Source: Corydoras sp. C115 (lineage: Eukaryota; Chordata; Actinopteri; Siluriformes; Callichthyidae). From it: 64,000 nt of DNA. Of the stretch, positions 26,690 to 38,635 are shown piece after piece. How positions within the stretch are numbered: position 1 is the stretch's first letter; each line of letters begins with the position of its first letter. The translations under genes were made by a program, and so were the position numbers. The DNA lies in contig JAFMOC010000232.1 of assembly GCA_019802505.1 (NCBI GenBank), positions 545,001-609,000 on the forward strand, read 5' to 3'. Under the pieces are notes generated by a model. That model did not search any database, had not been told where the DNA came from, and saw nothing but the letters and a program-made list of their open reading frames with translations.

Positions 26690-27360
26690 TCGAATTAATT
26701 CACATGGCAACGGTTTCTGTTGCTCCCGGTGCAGTTCATCATAATGTCCACAAGAGGGCAGAAAAATACAGCATATCCCAACATAACTTTACAGCAAATA
26801 TTTTAAAGGATTTGAATTCCCAAAAGAATCGAAGAGGACGTTTTCCCCGAGACTTGTTCATTCATTTGAATGTTGTTATTTTGTGATGGGATGCCATTTA
26901 TTACGTTTATAAAGATGAACTGCGCGCCGCACACTTGATTCACTGATCGGTGGAGATGGATGATGGATGATTGTTCAGATTTATAATATTTATTTATGAA
27001 GCACGTCGCCCAAAGACCTTTATTTCAAGGAAATTATTTTAAGTGAAATAATTACAAATCTCCAAACATTATTAACAGAATTAAAGTTTAATCTACAGTA
27101 AAATGTCACACGGTTTTCGCTTTCATTTAATATTAAAATAGTTTTTTTTTTTAGTTTGATGTGAAATGTTCTCCCAGCTTGGATTTCAGATTTTTTTTTT
27201 TTTTCCTGTAATCATTTAGCAGCTGTGATTTTAGGGGCAAAGCCATGTCTCCGTCTGTTGATTGGTGCGCCCTGCTCCACCTCTGCGCTCTGGTTGGTGG
27301 ACGCAGCTGTCAGTCACAGAGGGGCGCACACCTCGGGCTCGCCGTGGCGCTGATGCCGCA
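26690..27360. other. Intergenic region before the GLIS gene
   Basis: AT-rich DNA, T-runs near 27140 and 27190, no coding signal. Composition switches to GC-rich at about 27240. Confidence 0.4.
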
Positions 27361-27574
27361 GTTTGAAAGCGCCCGCGGGTGTGCGTGTGCGTGTGCGCGT
27401 GCGTGTGCGTGTGCGTGGAGTCGGCGCGAGAGCCGGAGAGCGCGATAAAACGCGTGAGCGTGAAGAAGAGGAGGAAGAGGAGGAAGATGAGGAGAGAAGA
27501 CGTGCGCAGGAATCCCGCAGAGGAACAGCAGCCTCAGAGAGCCGCGCAGCGTGGAGCAGCTCACCTTCATCTGT
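27360..27574 (+). promoter_or_regulatory. Possible promoter and leader exon of the GLIS gene
   Basis: CpG-rich block with a (GTGCGT)n run (27378-27415), GCGATAAAACGCG near 27441 as a weak TATA-like site, a purine-rich stretch and then CTTCATCTGTAG|GTACATC as a possible donor at 27575. It lies upstream of the exon candidate at 29113. Evidence is composition and a donor-like motif only. Confidence 0.25.
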
Positions 27575-27680
27575 AGGTACATCTCCATCTTCATCACTTT
27601 CATCTTCATCTTCATCACTTTCATCTTCATCTTCATCACTGACATCTTCATCACTGACTTCTTCATCACTGACATCTTCA
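27575..27680 (+). repeat. TCATCTTCATCACTT repeat
   Basis: Irregular 12-18 bp units of CATCTTCATCAC right after the possible leader exon. Confidence 0.75.
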
Positions 27681-28318
27681 CTGCTAGGGGTCAAGAGCTG
27701 AACATCTCCCAACATCTCACCTTTAATCCTCTAACATCATCTCCATCATTAACATTAAGGTGACATCATCACGTCACATCTTTACCACCTCCACTCACAT
27801 GACGTCATTACGTGCAGTTTATATCTTTAGTCTTTGATCTTTAGTCTTTGATCTTTAGTCTTTAGTCTTTAGTCTTTGGTCCTGATCTGTAATCCGGTTC
27901 CTCAGAGGAACTGATCTGTTCTGCAAAAATCCAAAATCCAAAAAAAAAAAAGATTCGATCGAATTTAACCTTCAGTCAGAGATTCAGTCGGAACTCCGGT
28001 AAATGACGTCACCCTCTCTAATGAGCTCCGTCTTCATCAGTGAGATCATCTGTTTAATTACTGAGGGGAAAACTTATTCATGACGTACAGACAGAACGCA
28101 GCTCCTGCTTAACGAACTCTTAATTAATACGGTTCTAATTAAATCACGTGCTCAGATCAAAGCACCATTATGGATGATGTCTTATGTTTCGATCTGATCG
28201 GAAAGAATTTAATGAGTTTTAATGTCGTCATCAGGACTTTACAGAACATCTGCTTTTAACGTTCCTAATGTAAAGTTAACTAAAGAATCTGACCGGGACT
28301 GTAATCTGTGATTGGATG

Positions 28319-28494
28319 AAGGGATGGATGAATGGATTAATGGATGAATGGATGAATGGATGAATGGATGAATGGATGGATGGATGGATGAATGGATGGA
28401 TGAATGAATGGATGGATGGATGGATGAATGGATGGATGGATGAATGAATGGATGGATGGATGAATGAATGGATGGATGGATGGATGGATGAACC
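28319..28494 (+). repeat. (TGGA/TGAA)n tetranucleotide repeat
   Basis: About 175 bp of ATGG and ATGA units. Confidence 0.93.
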
Positions 28495-28846
28495 CTGCTG
28501 CGTAGAAGATGTTTAATGAAACGTTTGCAGCTCCATCCTCTGCAGAGCGGCGCAGCACTGATTCAGACTTTCCAACTTTATTATTAAAAACTAAAGGTTA
28601 CGACAGCGAACCACAGCGAACATCCAGGAAAATGATTTCATTTATTTACAGAGATTTCTGTAAATATTTCTGCAGAATAAACAGATTGAACTTCATTCTG
28701 ATTCTATTACAAAAGGAGGATTAATTAAGGATCAGACCCTTTGAAGGTTTAATACATAATCAGAACTCTGACGTCATGGTAACTGTAAGAGTTCTAATAT
28801 CACATTATTAAACTATAAATATTATCATCATCATTATTACATGCCG

Positions 28847-28976
28847 TGCCCAGCGATAGATTGGCGCCTGTCCTGCGCCCTGCCCATCGCCTGAAACGTT
28901 CTCATCTGGATGGGCATGGGGAACCCCCCCCCCCCCCCCCGCGACCCTAATAGAGGATAAAGCAGAAGATAAGGGA
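28847..28976 (+). mobile_element. tRNA-derived SINE (family 1), 3' fragment
   Basis: Only the end remains: CCCAGCGATAGATTGGCGCC, a C tract, GACCCTAATAGAGGATAAAG. Confidence 0.82.
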
Positions 28977-29112
28977 GGGGGGGGGATTATTACATGTCAG
29001 TGTTGATTTGAACGGTTCTGTTATATTGTGGTTAGGATAATAACCGCGGCGCCCCCTCTGTCTGCAGGTGAGGGGCTGCTGCGCCACCTGAACATGTTCT
29101 GACCTCCTGACC

Positions 29113-29383
29113 ATGCACACGGGGAACTCTGAGCTGCGCGTCCACATCAAGTGTGCTGCGTTCCTGGGGATGCTCGGTCACCGCCGCCGCTTCACCGACT
29201 TCCCCCAGCTGACAGATCTGTGCTGGAAGCGAGCCGAGTACGAGGACCGCGCACCCGAGGGCCACCCCGAACAGGGTCGCCGTGACGACCCCAAAGCCAC
29301 GCTGGTTCCAGAGGAAGTGCAGCTCCCACAGATCAGTAAAGCTCAGTCTCCGGGATTCTGCATGGCTCCTGGACACGGACAAG
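29113..29383 (+). CDS. Candidate first coding exon of the GLIS gene
   Basis: Acceptor-like TCTGCAG at 29068, then an ATG at 29113 with A at -3, open for 90 codons (MHTGNSELRVHIKCAAFLG..., ...GFCMAPGHGQ) to CAAG|GTGAGG at 29384. It ends in phase 1, and joining to the exon at 48930 (which starts with two bases of a codon) gives GCG, Ala, in frame. I do not recognise the protein sequence. In-frame stops precede the ATG, so it would be the first coding exon. A competing minus-strand frame covers the same bases but has no matching splice sites. Confidence 0.35.
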
Positions 29384-29514
29384 GTGAGGAGCATGACCCC
29401 ATCAGTACAGCGCTGTAGCTTTAATCACAAAGACAGAACATCAAAGACCCCAGATCAAAGACGTCATCAGTACAGCGTGATTCCTCAACGGGATGCTTTT
29501 AATACTGTACATTC

Positions 29515-30095
29515 ATGAATGGGTGGATGGATGGACAGGTGGGTGGGTGGATGGATGGGTGGGTGGGTCGTTAGATGAATGAATGGGTGGATGGATGGAT
29601 GGATAAATGGATGAATGGGTCTGTAGATGAATGGATGGGTAGATGGGTGGATGGATAAGTAAATAGATGGGTGGATGGATGGATGTATGGATGGATGGGT
29701 GGGTTGGTCTGTAGATGAATGGATGGGTGGGTGGGTCTGTAGATGAATGGATGGGTGGATGGGTCTGTAGATGAATGGATGGGTGGGTGGGTCTGTAGAT
29801 GAATGGATGGGTGGATGGGTCTGTAGATGAATGGATGGGTGGATGGGTCTGTAGATGAATGGATGGGTGGGTGGGTCTGTAGATGAATGGATGGGTCTGT
29901 AGATGAATGGATGGGTGAATGGGTCTGTAGATGAATGGATGGGTGGTGGGTCTGTAGATGAATGTATGGGTGGGTGGGTCTGTAGATGAATGGATGGGTG
30001 GTGGGTCTGTAGATGAATGGATGGGTGGTGGGTCTGTAGATGAATGTATGGGTGGGTGGGTCTGTAGATGAATGGATGGGTGGGTGGATGCTTAA
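29515..30095 (+). repeat. (GGAT)n-derived 28-bp minisatellite
   Basis: Starts as GGAT/GGGT tetranucleotides, then becomes a regular unit GGGTCTGTAGATGAATGGAT plus GGGTGGGT or GGGTGGAT, with about 14 units to 30090. Confidence 0.93.
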
Positions 30096-31136
30096 TGACG
30101 AAATGCCTATTTAAATTAATTTTCTGCCATTGTTCTGAGGAACTTGACTCATGAAGATGGCCGTGTGCCTGTAGAACCTGACGGATGTTTTAAAATCCTG
30201 TTCTGTGGTAAATAAACATGGAGAACCTAATAGTCTTTGCAGAGTAACGTTACTCTTTTAATCTTTGTGTTGTAATACGACCCTCGGTAACTCCACCTCC
30301 CTCTGCTGGAGCTCAGTGACATTCAGGAGAACCTCCATCAGGTTCTGATCATGCTTGTTCATTTGTCTGATTGATCTGTTTTAATTGCTCTGAGGTGATG
30401 GACACTGACGTTCTTGAGGTTCCGTCGCGGTTGCGTGCTAGAGTCGGACGCGAGGTCCGCAGTGCCGCTGTTACAGATGGTGTTGATATTAATGAAAACG
30501 ATTTATCGTTACGTCATTAATGGGCTCATTGGTTTGGATCTGGAGAACGTAATGATTCATCAGAACCCGCTCACACCAGAACCCGCTTCCTGATTGGTCG
30601 GCGGGAAGCGCGGATGATAAATGAAGGCCGCGGCGGAGAGCCGGAGGGCGTTTCGACACAGACCCGCTCATGAATGGATGAGGGGATCAGCGGCGGGGCC
30701 GGGTGGAGGCGGCGTGTTTACAGAAGACCGATGCGTTACGGACGCGCCGGCCAAAAGCCTCGAACCGTCCGCATGCCTTCAGCTTTAAATCACTTCTCAT
30801 TTAGCAATAAAGCACGGCGCGCTGACAGCACGGCGTTAGCCATCGTACGCCGCCGAACATCCGCGCTAATTGGATACAGCGCTGGCTCCGCGCGGCCAGG
30901 ATCAGGCGTCACTTTTTGGAAGCGTCTCGCGGACGGGCGGTGCGCCAGACGACCTTCACCTCCATCTGCTCCGGAGCCCAAACTTTTCATTTTCAACCTT
31001 AATCTGATTGTCATGGTGTCGGAGGAGCTCGGCGGGTTGCGACATGCGCCGGGGTCGAGGGTCACGATCTGCTTCTAATCGCCGCGCCGCAGCCGGCTGC
31101 GGGTTCGGGCTGCACCGCGCACCGCCAGCGGAATGA

Positions 31137-31281
31137 CAACAGTTTGGGGAAGGCCCGGCCCTGCTCCAGTATGAGGGGTTATGAGCGTTTGAAGCATCCA
31201 TCTTCCCGATCATCAGTCCTTTAGACGATTATAGACCTGCCCAGCATGCTGGGACGAGGGAGGGCCTTCCCCAAACTGTTG
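31137..31281. mobile_element. 145-bp inverted-repeat element (MITE-like)
   Basis: CAACAGTTTGGGGAAGGCC at 31137-31155 and its exact reverse complement at 31263-31281, a 19-bp perfect inverted repeat with about 107 bp between. No coding content. The arm sequence also occurs once at 16670 and at 25900, so this may be two facing fragments of one dispersed family or a miniature element. Confidence 0.65.
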
Positions 31282-31371
31282 ACGCTGTTTTGCAGGATGT
31301 GGGAACTAAACCAGCGCAGGGGGAACGTATGATGTCAGGGGTACGTTTACTGAAAACCACTTTTTAGAACA

Positions 31372-31703
31372 TCCATCCATTATCTTCCACTTTATCCTCA
31401 ACTAAGGTCCGGGGGGGGGGGGGGGGGGGGGTTCTCCATGCCCATCCAGGGGAGAACATTTCGGGCGCTGGGCAGATACACCCAGGACCGAGCACCAATC
31501 CATCACTGGACACACACAGACACACACTAAAGGGGGCAATTTGGAGCATTCGATTTACCTTAAATCTATGTTTTTGGACTGTGAGAGGAAACCGGCTCGG
31601 ACACAGGGAGAACATGCAAACTACACCCAGATTGGGATTCGAACCGGGAATCGGCTGAGCGCTGAGAGGAGAACATGCTCAACTCTAAGCCACCGTGCTG
31701 CTT
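31372..31703 (-). mobile_element. tRNA-derived SINE (family 1)
   Basis: Full-length but diverged copy with a G tract of about 20 bases (31410-31430). Flanked by GAACATC on both sides. Confidence 0.87.
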
Positions 31704-31929
31704 TATGGAACATCATCTTACAAAAAAAATAAAAATAAAGCCACAGCGACGGTCGAGGTCCGAACCCAGCACCCTGCCAAGCGACGGGGAGCGAGAGTGA
31801 CGGAACCCAAACGGAGGATTCGGGAGAACTCAGGGTCGGGCTGGGACGCTCGGGGCAGAACCTCCAGGTATCAAAGGTTCCACCACAAACTCCCAAACCA
31901 GCGTCTTCTGAGTGGATGTTTACATGATG

Positions 31930-31930
<1 letters not shown>

Positions 31931-31975
<45 letters not shown>
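31931..31975. repeat. (GT)n microsatellite
   Basis: Uninterrupted GT run of about 42 bp. Confidence 0.9.
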
Positions 31976-31978
<3 letters not shown>

Positions 31979-32393
31979 TCTTTTCAGGATGGGGGGGGGG
32001 TTGTGTGTAATTACCCTCCCTTTCCAAACTTATCATTACTTTAATGGCGCTTCTCGATTGGCTCTCGCAGCGTCACACGGAGCCTCGCAGGTTTTGATTG
32101 GAGGTTGTTTTGTTTTTTTTTTCTGACAAACTCAAACCACATGTCTGCAGGTTTACGAGCGCCGATGCAGCGAGCGCTCCGTCCCGCGTGCCCCCATCAA
32201 TAATCCCATTGTCCCCGCCGCTCGCAGCCACTCAGCCGCCTGGAAACTGGCGGAGCGTCCAGGACCTGAGGATTTACTCGTTAGAACGCGGCACCGCGTG
32301 TAGACGCTCCGCCAATCAGCCGGGGTGTTCAGAACCGATCGGCGACGCCAATATGAGAACGAAAATATGTAAGGAACCGCCGGGTTGAGGGTT

Positions 32394-32650
32394 CTTAGAG
32401 GTCCAGAGGTCTCGTTCATCATGAGCAGGTCCAGAGGTCTGGTTCATAAAGAGGTCCAGAGGTCTGGTTCATGAGCAGGTCCAGAGGTCTGGTTCATAAA
32501 GAGGTCCAGAGGTCTGGTTCATGAGCAGGTCCAGAGGTCTGGTTCATGAGCAGGTCCAGAGGTCTGGTTCATCATGAGCAGGTCCAGAGGTCTGGTTCAT
32601 CATGAGCAGGTCCAGAGGTCTGGTTTATGAGGAGGTCCAGAGGTCCGGTT
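32394..32650 (+). repeat. 25-bp minisatellite (GGTCCAGAGGTCTGGTTCAT)
   Basis: About ten units alternating between GAGCA, AAAGA and CATGAGCA spacers. Confidence 0.92.
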
Positions 32651-33108
32651 TGTGGACACTGGACATTCATTGGATCATAGGTTCTACATGTCTCCATCTT
32701 CATCTCGCTCATGTTCTGCTCATGTTGTTGTCTCTTCCTCTGCTCTTCTCTGATCTTCTCTGCTCTGCGTGTTGAAGTTCCTCCAGCAGAACCTCGGTTC
32801 TGTTTCGGTGACCTGGCTCCTGTACAGCTTCGTAACGTTTGTATTTTTAGCTGACCGTTATCTTGAGAGCGCTGCTCCTCTCTTTTTCTTCTGGTTTTGA
32901 TATTTTTTTGTGTTTTTTTCTTGGATTCCTGCTCTGTGTGAGCAGATCGGCTCCGGGTTCGGCTCCGGGTTCGGCTCCGGGTTCAGCTGGCTGCCAGCGC
33001 GCCTCGGCTAACCGCACGTCCACACAGCGGCAATTACCCCTGCATTTTTAGACGGCGGTGGTGAGCGAGTGTGTCGCGCAGAAACGCTGTCTGATTTACG
33101 TTTGCACA

Positions 33109-33765
33109 GCGGCATCGGCGTGAGGGGCATCGGCGTGAGGGGCAACGGCGTGAGGGGCAACGGCGTGAGGGGCATCGACGTTAGGGGCATCGACGTTAGG
33201 GGCATCGGTGTGAGGGGCATCGGCGTGAGGAGCATCGGTGTGAGGGGCATCGGCGTGAGGGGCATCGGCGTGAGGGGCATCGGCGTGAGGGGCATCGACG
33301 TTAGGGGCATCGGCGTGAGGGGCATCGGCGTGAGGGGCATCGGCGTGAAGGGCATCGGCGTGAAGGGCATCGGCGTGAAGGGCATCGGCGTGAGGGGCAT
33401 CGACGTTAGGGGCATCGGCGTGAGGGGCATCGGCGTGAGGGGCATCGACGTTAGGGGCATCGGCGTGAGGGGCATCGGCGTGAGGGGCATCGACGTTAGG
33501 GGCATCGGCGTGAGGGGCATCGGCGTGAGGGGCATCGGCGTAAAGGGCATCGGCGTGAAGGGCATCGGCGTGAGGGGCATCGACGTTAGGGGCATCGGCG
33601 TGAGGGGCATCGGCGTGAAGGGCATCGGCGTGAGGGGCATCGACGTTAGGGGCATCGGCGTGAGGGGCATCGGCGTGAGGGGCATCGACGTTAGGGGCAT
33701 CGGCGTGAGGGGCATCGGCGTGAGGGGCATCAGCGTTAGGGGCATCAGTGTGAGGGGCATAAGGG
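33109..33765 (+). repeat. 15-bp minisatellite (GGCATCGGCGTGAGG), about 43 units
   Basis: G-rich, CpG-rich array with regular variant units (GACGTTAGG, GGCGTGAAG) arranged in a larger pattern. The 15-bp length keeps frames open on both strands: (GIGVR)n on plus, (PLTPM)n and (DAPHA)n on minus. No start context, splice sites or complex flanking sequence suggest a gene. Confidence 0.93.
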
Positions 33766-33823
33766 CAGCATGTTTTCACTTCTTCAAAGATTTGATGCAC
33801 CTCTGCAAAGTATGTGTCCTGCA

Positions 33824-33825
33824 GT

Positions 33826-33881
<56 letters not shown>
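33824..33881. repeat. (GT)n microsatellite
   Basis: GT run of about 56 bp shortly after the 15-bp array. Confidence 0.9.
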
Positions 33882-33882
<1 letters not shown>

Positions 33883-34237
33883 TGGATGGTGATGTTTTGT
33901 AGAAAGCCAGCTGGTTCTCCTTCATCCCTCGCTCACTTTCTCTTTAATGAAACACAAACAGTCGCTCGCCCCGGTGCCAGGTTCTCCGCTGCCAGTTTTA
34001 TATCCATCATCTCTTATTGTTTTATACCAGAAGATTTTATTACAGAACGTTCAACACGAGAAGAACAAACCTCGACCTGAGAGAACACACCGGAACCACA
34101 GAGGACAAGACAATGGACCAGGACCTTCTACGGTCAAGTTCGGGGTCTCTGGGGTCATAGTTGTGTCTTCAGAAGGTTCTCTCTCTCTCAGGAGGAGGAT
34201 CTTTCTGTTCTTGGTTGTGTTTATGTCTCTGATCTTC

Positions 34238-34274
<37 letters not shown>

Positions 34275-34754
34275 ATAGAACTAGTACGGTGTGATGTCGT
34301 GGGTTCTGTAGTACACTCGGTGAACTAGTACACTTTATACGGCTCCTTCAGAGCAGCTCCAGGCTTTCAGCCAGCCAATCAGAGGAGAGAGAGTGTGGGC
34401 GCGGCACAGAGAGAGAGAGAGAGAGAGAGACGAGTGAGTGTGTTACTCACTAATGAACAAATGAATCTATCTGTCCTCCTCTTCATCACCTCCTCCTCCT
34501 CCTCCTCCTCCTCCTCCTCCTCGGTGATGATCATTGTTTCAGTGTGATTTTGTTCTTCATGGCTCCTCCTCCTCTCTCTGCTTTTTCTCTGTTGCTGTTA
34601 TTTATTTAACGGCGTGTCACTTTATTTATCCTGAATCTGCTCCTATTTGCTGATTGGTTGATTTGTTCATGATGTCACAGGTTTGTTTATTCTCGCTCTC
34701 AGAGTGATTAGCTCGTCTGTTTGCGGTGAGGTCGTGGATGTGAGGTTGGGTGAG

Positions 34755-35405
34755 GGTGAGGGTGAGGATGGACGTTCGGGTGCAGGATGGACGTTCGGGT
34801 GGAGGATGGACATTCGGGTGCAGGATGGACGTTCGGGTGGAGGATGGACGTTCGGGTGGAGGATGGACGTTCGGGTGCAGGATGGACGTTCGGGTGGAGG
34901 ATGGACGTTCGGGTGGAGGATGGACGTTCGGGTGCAGGATGGGCGTTCGGGTGGAGGATGGACGTTCGGGTGGAGGATGGGCGTTCGGGTGGAGGATGGA
35001 CGTTCGGGTGGAGGATGGGCGTTCGGGTGGAGGATGGACGTTCGGGTGCAGGATGGACGTTTGGGTGGAGGATGGACGTTCGGGTGGAGGATGGACGTTG
35101 ATTAGCTCGTCTGTTTGCGGTGAGGTCGTGGATGTGAGGTTGGGTGAGGGTGAGGGTGAGGGTGAGGATGGACGTTCGGGTGGAGGATGGGCGTTCGGGT
35201 GGAGGATGGACGTTCGGGTGGAGGATGGACGTTCGGGTGGAGGATGGACGTTCGGGTGGAGGATGGACGTTTGGGTGGAGGATGGACGTTCGGGTGGAGG
35301 ATGGGCGTTCGGGTGGAGGATGGGCGTTCGGGTGGAGGATGGGCGTTCGGGTGGAGGATGGGCGTTCGGGTGGAGGATGGACGTTCGGGTGGAGGATGGA
35401 CGTTG
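34755..35405 (+). repeat. 19-bp minisatellite (GATGGACGTTCGGGTGGAG) in two duplicated blocks
   Basis: Two arrays (about 34768-35099 and 35168-35405) separated by a copy of the left flank: GATTAGCTCGTCTGTTTGCG...GGTTGGGTGAGGGTGAG at 34707 and again at 35099. So one block with its flank was duplicated. Each unit carries GGACGTTCGGG or a TGCAG/GGGCG variant. The frames on both strands are repeat by-products. Confidence 0.93.
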
Positions 35406-35494
35406 ATGAGATTTCATTTCTTTCTCCTTCGTCTCTGAAACGATCCGAAACGTTCATTCAATAAGCACTTAAAGTCTCCTGTAATCCCCCGGAG

Positions 35495-35498
<4 letters not shown>

Positions 35499-35556
<58 letters not shown>
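35499..35556. repeat. (GT)n microsatellite
   Basis: GT run of about 56 bp. Confidence 0.9.
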
Positions 35557-35557
<1 letters not shown>

Positions 35558-35811
35558 TGACCTGTCTGTGACCATGTCTCACAGCGTGACCCTTTGACCT
35601 CAGGACATGGACAGACAGGAAATGTGTAGATTAAAGCGAGATGAAAAACTCTGAACCTGAATTAAGCTTCTCAAAACATTCACTCTGACGTCAGCCATCC
35701 CATAATAATCTGTCAATAAAGTACATTAGATCGTGGTTGTCATGGAAACACGTTGCCTTTATTAAACGCTTTGAATCGATTCAGAGTCACCGATCTGACA
35801 AACACCTGAAC

Positions 35812-35817
35812 CAGAGA

Positions 35818-35865
<48 letters not shown>

Positions 35866-35898
35866 CAGAGAGAGAGAGAGAGAGAGAGATACAGATAC

Positions 35899-35939
<41 letters not shown>

Positions 35940-36397
35940 CAGATACAGTGAGAGAGAGAGAGAGAGAGGCAGATACAGTGAGAGAGTGAATGAGAGAGAG
36001 AGATACAGATTGAGAGAGAGAGAGATACAGATACAGTGGGAGAGAGAGAGAGAGTGAGTGAGAGAGATACATATACAGTGGGAGAGAGAGAGAGATACAG
36101 TGAGAGAGAGAAAGAGAGTGAGAGAGATACAGATACAGTGGGAGAGAGACAGATACAGTGAGAGAGAGAGAGGGAGTGAGAGAGATACAGATACAGTGAG
36201 AGAGAGAGTGAGAGAGATACAGATACAGTGAGAGAGAGAGTGAGAGAGAGAGAGATACAGATTGAGAGAGAGAGAGAGATACAGATACAGTGGGAGAGAG
36301 AGAGTGAGCAAAAGAGTGAGACAGATACAGAGTGAGAGAGAGAGAGTGAGTGAATCAGAGAGACAGAGGGCGAGAGTGAGTGAGTGAGTGAGTGAGT

Positions 36398-36436
<39 letters not shown>
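35812..36436 (+). repeat. (GA)n with ATACAGATACAGTG interspersed
   Basis: About 620 bp of purine-rich (GA)n in which GATACAGATACAGTGAGA recurs at irregular distances. A long polypurine strand of this kind can form triplex DNA. Confidence 0.93.
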
Positions 36437-36437
<1 letters not shown>

Positions 36438-36572
36438 AATGTGTGGAATTAAAGGTGACTTCAGCATTTGAACATTTTCACATCATTTTTGCTGAGTTAT
36501 CTCTCACCACAAAAATCCTCCCACAGATGAGTTTTCCACACGACGGCGTGCGTGCGCCAAAGCTTTCCACTG

Positions 36573-36573
<1 letters not shown>

Positions 36574-36639
<66 letters not shown>

Positions 36640-36653
36640 TGTGTATGTGTGTT
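36574..36653. repeat. (GT)n microsatellite
   Basis: About 62 bp of pure GT and an interrupted remainder. Confidence 0.9.
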
Positions 36654-38043
36654 CCAAATTAAAAGACCTTATGCTCATGGAGGGCTCCAATTTTTGAACT
36701 TTTCTCTCAAAGTTCCTTTAAGTTCTAACATCGGCAGATTAAATGTTCTCGTTATTCCTTTAGAACCCGTCTCTGTCTCTGGTTCGTTGTGAGAACGTTT
36801 GCTGCTGATTTTGCTGCACTCCGATCTAAAACTACAAACATGAAAATATCACACAAAGTCCCCAAATGGGCTTCATAAATGTCCAGCGAGGGGCCCTGAA
36901 GAGGACAAACATTAACGTGTCCCAATCATTTATTTGTTTAAATTTAATTACATGGGGCCCAAATTCATCCACAAATGTAGATGTAGGGCCCATATGAAGC
37001 CCATCATTGGCAGATTAATATATCACATTGGCTTTTAACACACAGGGGCCCCGTGTCACCCCTCCAGGCCCCAGTAATGGCTGCCATGGACTTACATCAG
37101 ACTTTCACAGTGACGGTTATATGTGTGGACATCAGGTCCCAGATCAGTTTAACAGCTGATTATTTAATCGTAATACTAATAAACGAGTCATTAATCGATA
37201 ACGTTCAGCCCCCCCCCCCCCCCCGTTCAGTGGAGCGTTTGGGATGAACAGGTCAAGCACCGATTTAAAGGCAAAAAGGAGAACATAGAGGAACCACAGC
37301 TGGAGAACAGGAGACAGATGTGGAGACAGTGTGTAGCAGAATTCGTGTGGTTTTCTGTTTCACGTTCTCCTCTTCAGCCCTCACACGGTTCTCCATTCGA
37401 CTCAGAGTGACAGCTCCACGTGCCTCCACCTTAAACACTCCATGTCCACCGGGTGGGGGGGTGGGAGGTGGGGGGGTGGGGGGGGGGGGCTGCATACTCT
37501 TGGCGTTTGGTGTACATTGTTTTTGATTAATGAAATCTTTGGGTGTCCCACATTGACCCCGTCACCTTTGACCCCCCGGGGTCGGGCCTCACCCCAAATC
37601 ACATCAGGTTAAATCACATTAGAACCGCGATGCTGAATCCACTGATGGAGAACCCAATCGGTATCAGATGTTCAGAAGTCACAAACATCTCATAATGAGC
37701 CGTCCGGGCCGGAGGACTGAGCGCGCCGGGGTCTGACCTGAGAACAGACGATAACCTGCTGAGGTCAGGTACACCGGGAGGATCTACTGTCAGCCTCGTT
37801 TAGTGCTACTCTAACTCTTAAAAGTAATACAATCACGATATCCCACAATGCACCTGGATCTGTCAAAATATGTCTTATAATCGACTCTCTTCGTGTTTCT
37901 CGAGGACGAAGTACAGAGTGAAGTGCATCGACCAATCAGAGCGCACCTTCATTATTAATTATTTATCCTCTTTCTTTCTAAACCTTTGACAAAAAGCATC
38001 AGGATTACAAAAAAGTTCATGTTTATTTTTTAAATATTATATC

Positions 38044-38265
38044 GATTTGGGTGGAGTTTCCATGTCCTCCCCGTGTCCGCATGGGTTTCCTCCGGGTTTT
38101 CCGGTTTCAGTCCAAAAACATTGATCAAGTCAATTGAGTTCTCCAAATTGCCCCATATAGAGTGTGTGTGTGTGTGAGTGAGTGTATGCCCAGTGAAAGA
38201 TTGCCCCCCTGTCCTGGGTGTATCTGCCCAGCACCCGAAACGTTCTCCCCTGGATGTGCATGGGG

Positions 38266-38296
<31 letters not shown>

Positions 38297-38340
38297 GCGA
38301 CACTAATAGAAGATACAGAATGAATGAATGAATGAATGAG
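38044..38340 (+). mobile_element. tRNA-derived SINE (family 1), 5'-truncated
   Basis: Starts at TTTGGGTGGAGTTTCCATG, has a C tract of about 28 (38269-38296) and a GAATGAATGAATGAATGA tail. Confidence 0.87.
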
Positions 38341-38635
38341 CTTAAAAGAATGAATTCGTTGTTGACCGTCAGCCAAATTAACGTATGGGATTTGCCGTGC
38401 GCCCTCTGGTGGACAGACTGCAGAACCACGACACTCATACGGTTTAAACGATGCCGTGTTCTTTCGTGTTGCGTCTTTTAAATGTCGGCTGATGAAATTC
38501 GGCTTCGGTTTGTCTGCTGTTGGGTGTGCATGTGTTTGCTGCAGCAAAATAATTAAAAATAAATGAGCGATCAGGAGTCTGCAGTTAAAGGTTGCGTTGT
38601 TGGAACGTTCCTGACCGCTGAGTGAGGACTTCCGT

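Noticed and set aside
27310..27715. Ser-rich or Asp/Glu-rich protein frames near 27.5 kb
   Set aside because: Explained by purine-rich and TCATCT repeats; no start or splice pattern supports them.
29032..29394. Minus-strand 120-codon frame as a gene
   Set aside because: The plus strand has acceptor, donor and a phase fit to the next GLIS exon; the minus frame has none.
28319..30095. CRISPR-like array from regular repeats
   Set aside because: Units are contiguous tetranucleotide-derived minisatellites without unique spacers, in a vertebrate genome.
33008..33902. Repetitive GIGVR or PLTPM protein
   Set aside because: Produced by a 15-bp minisatellite open on both strands.
34626..35464. Proline-rich or Gly-rich proteins across the 19-bp repeat
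   Set aside because: Frames cycle through the repeat; several overlapping ones exist on both strands, which is typical of non-coding tandem repeats.
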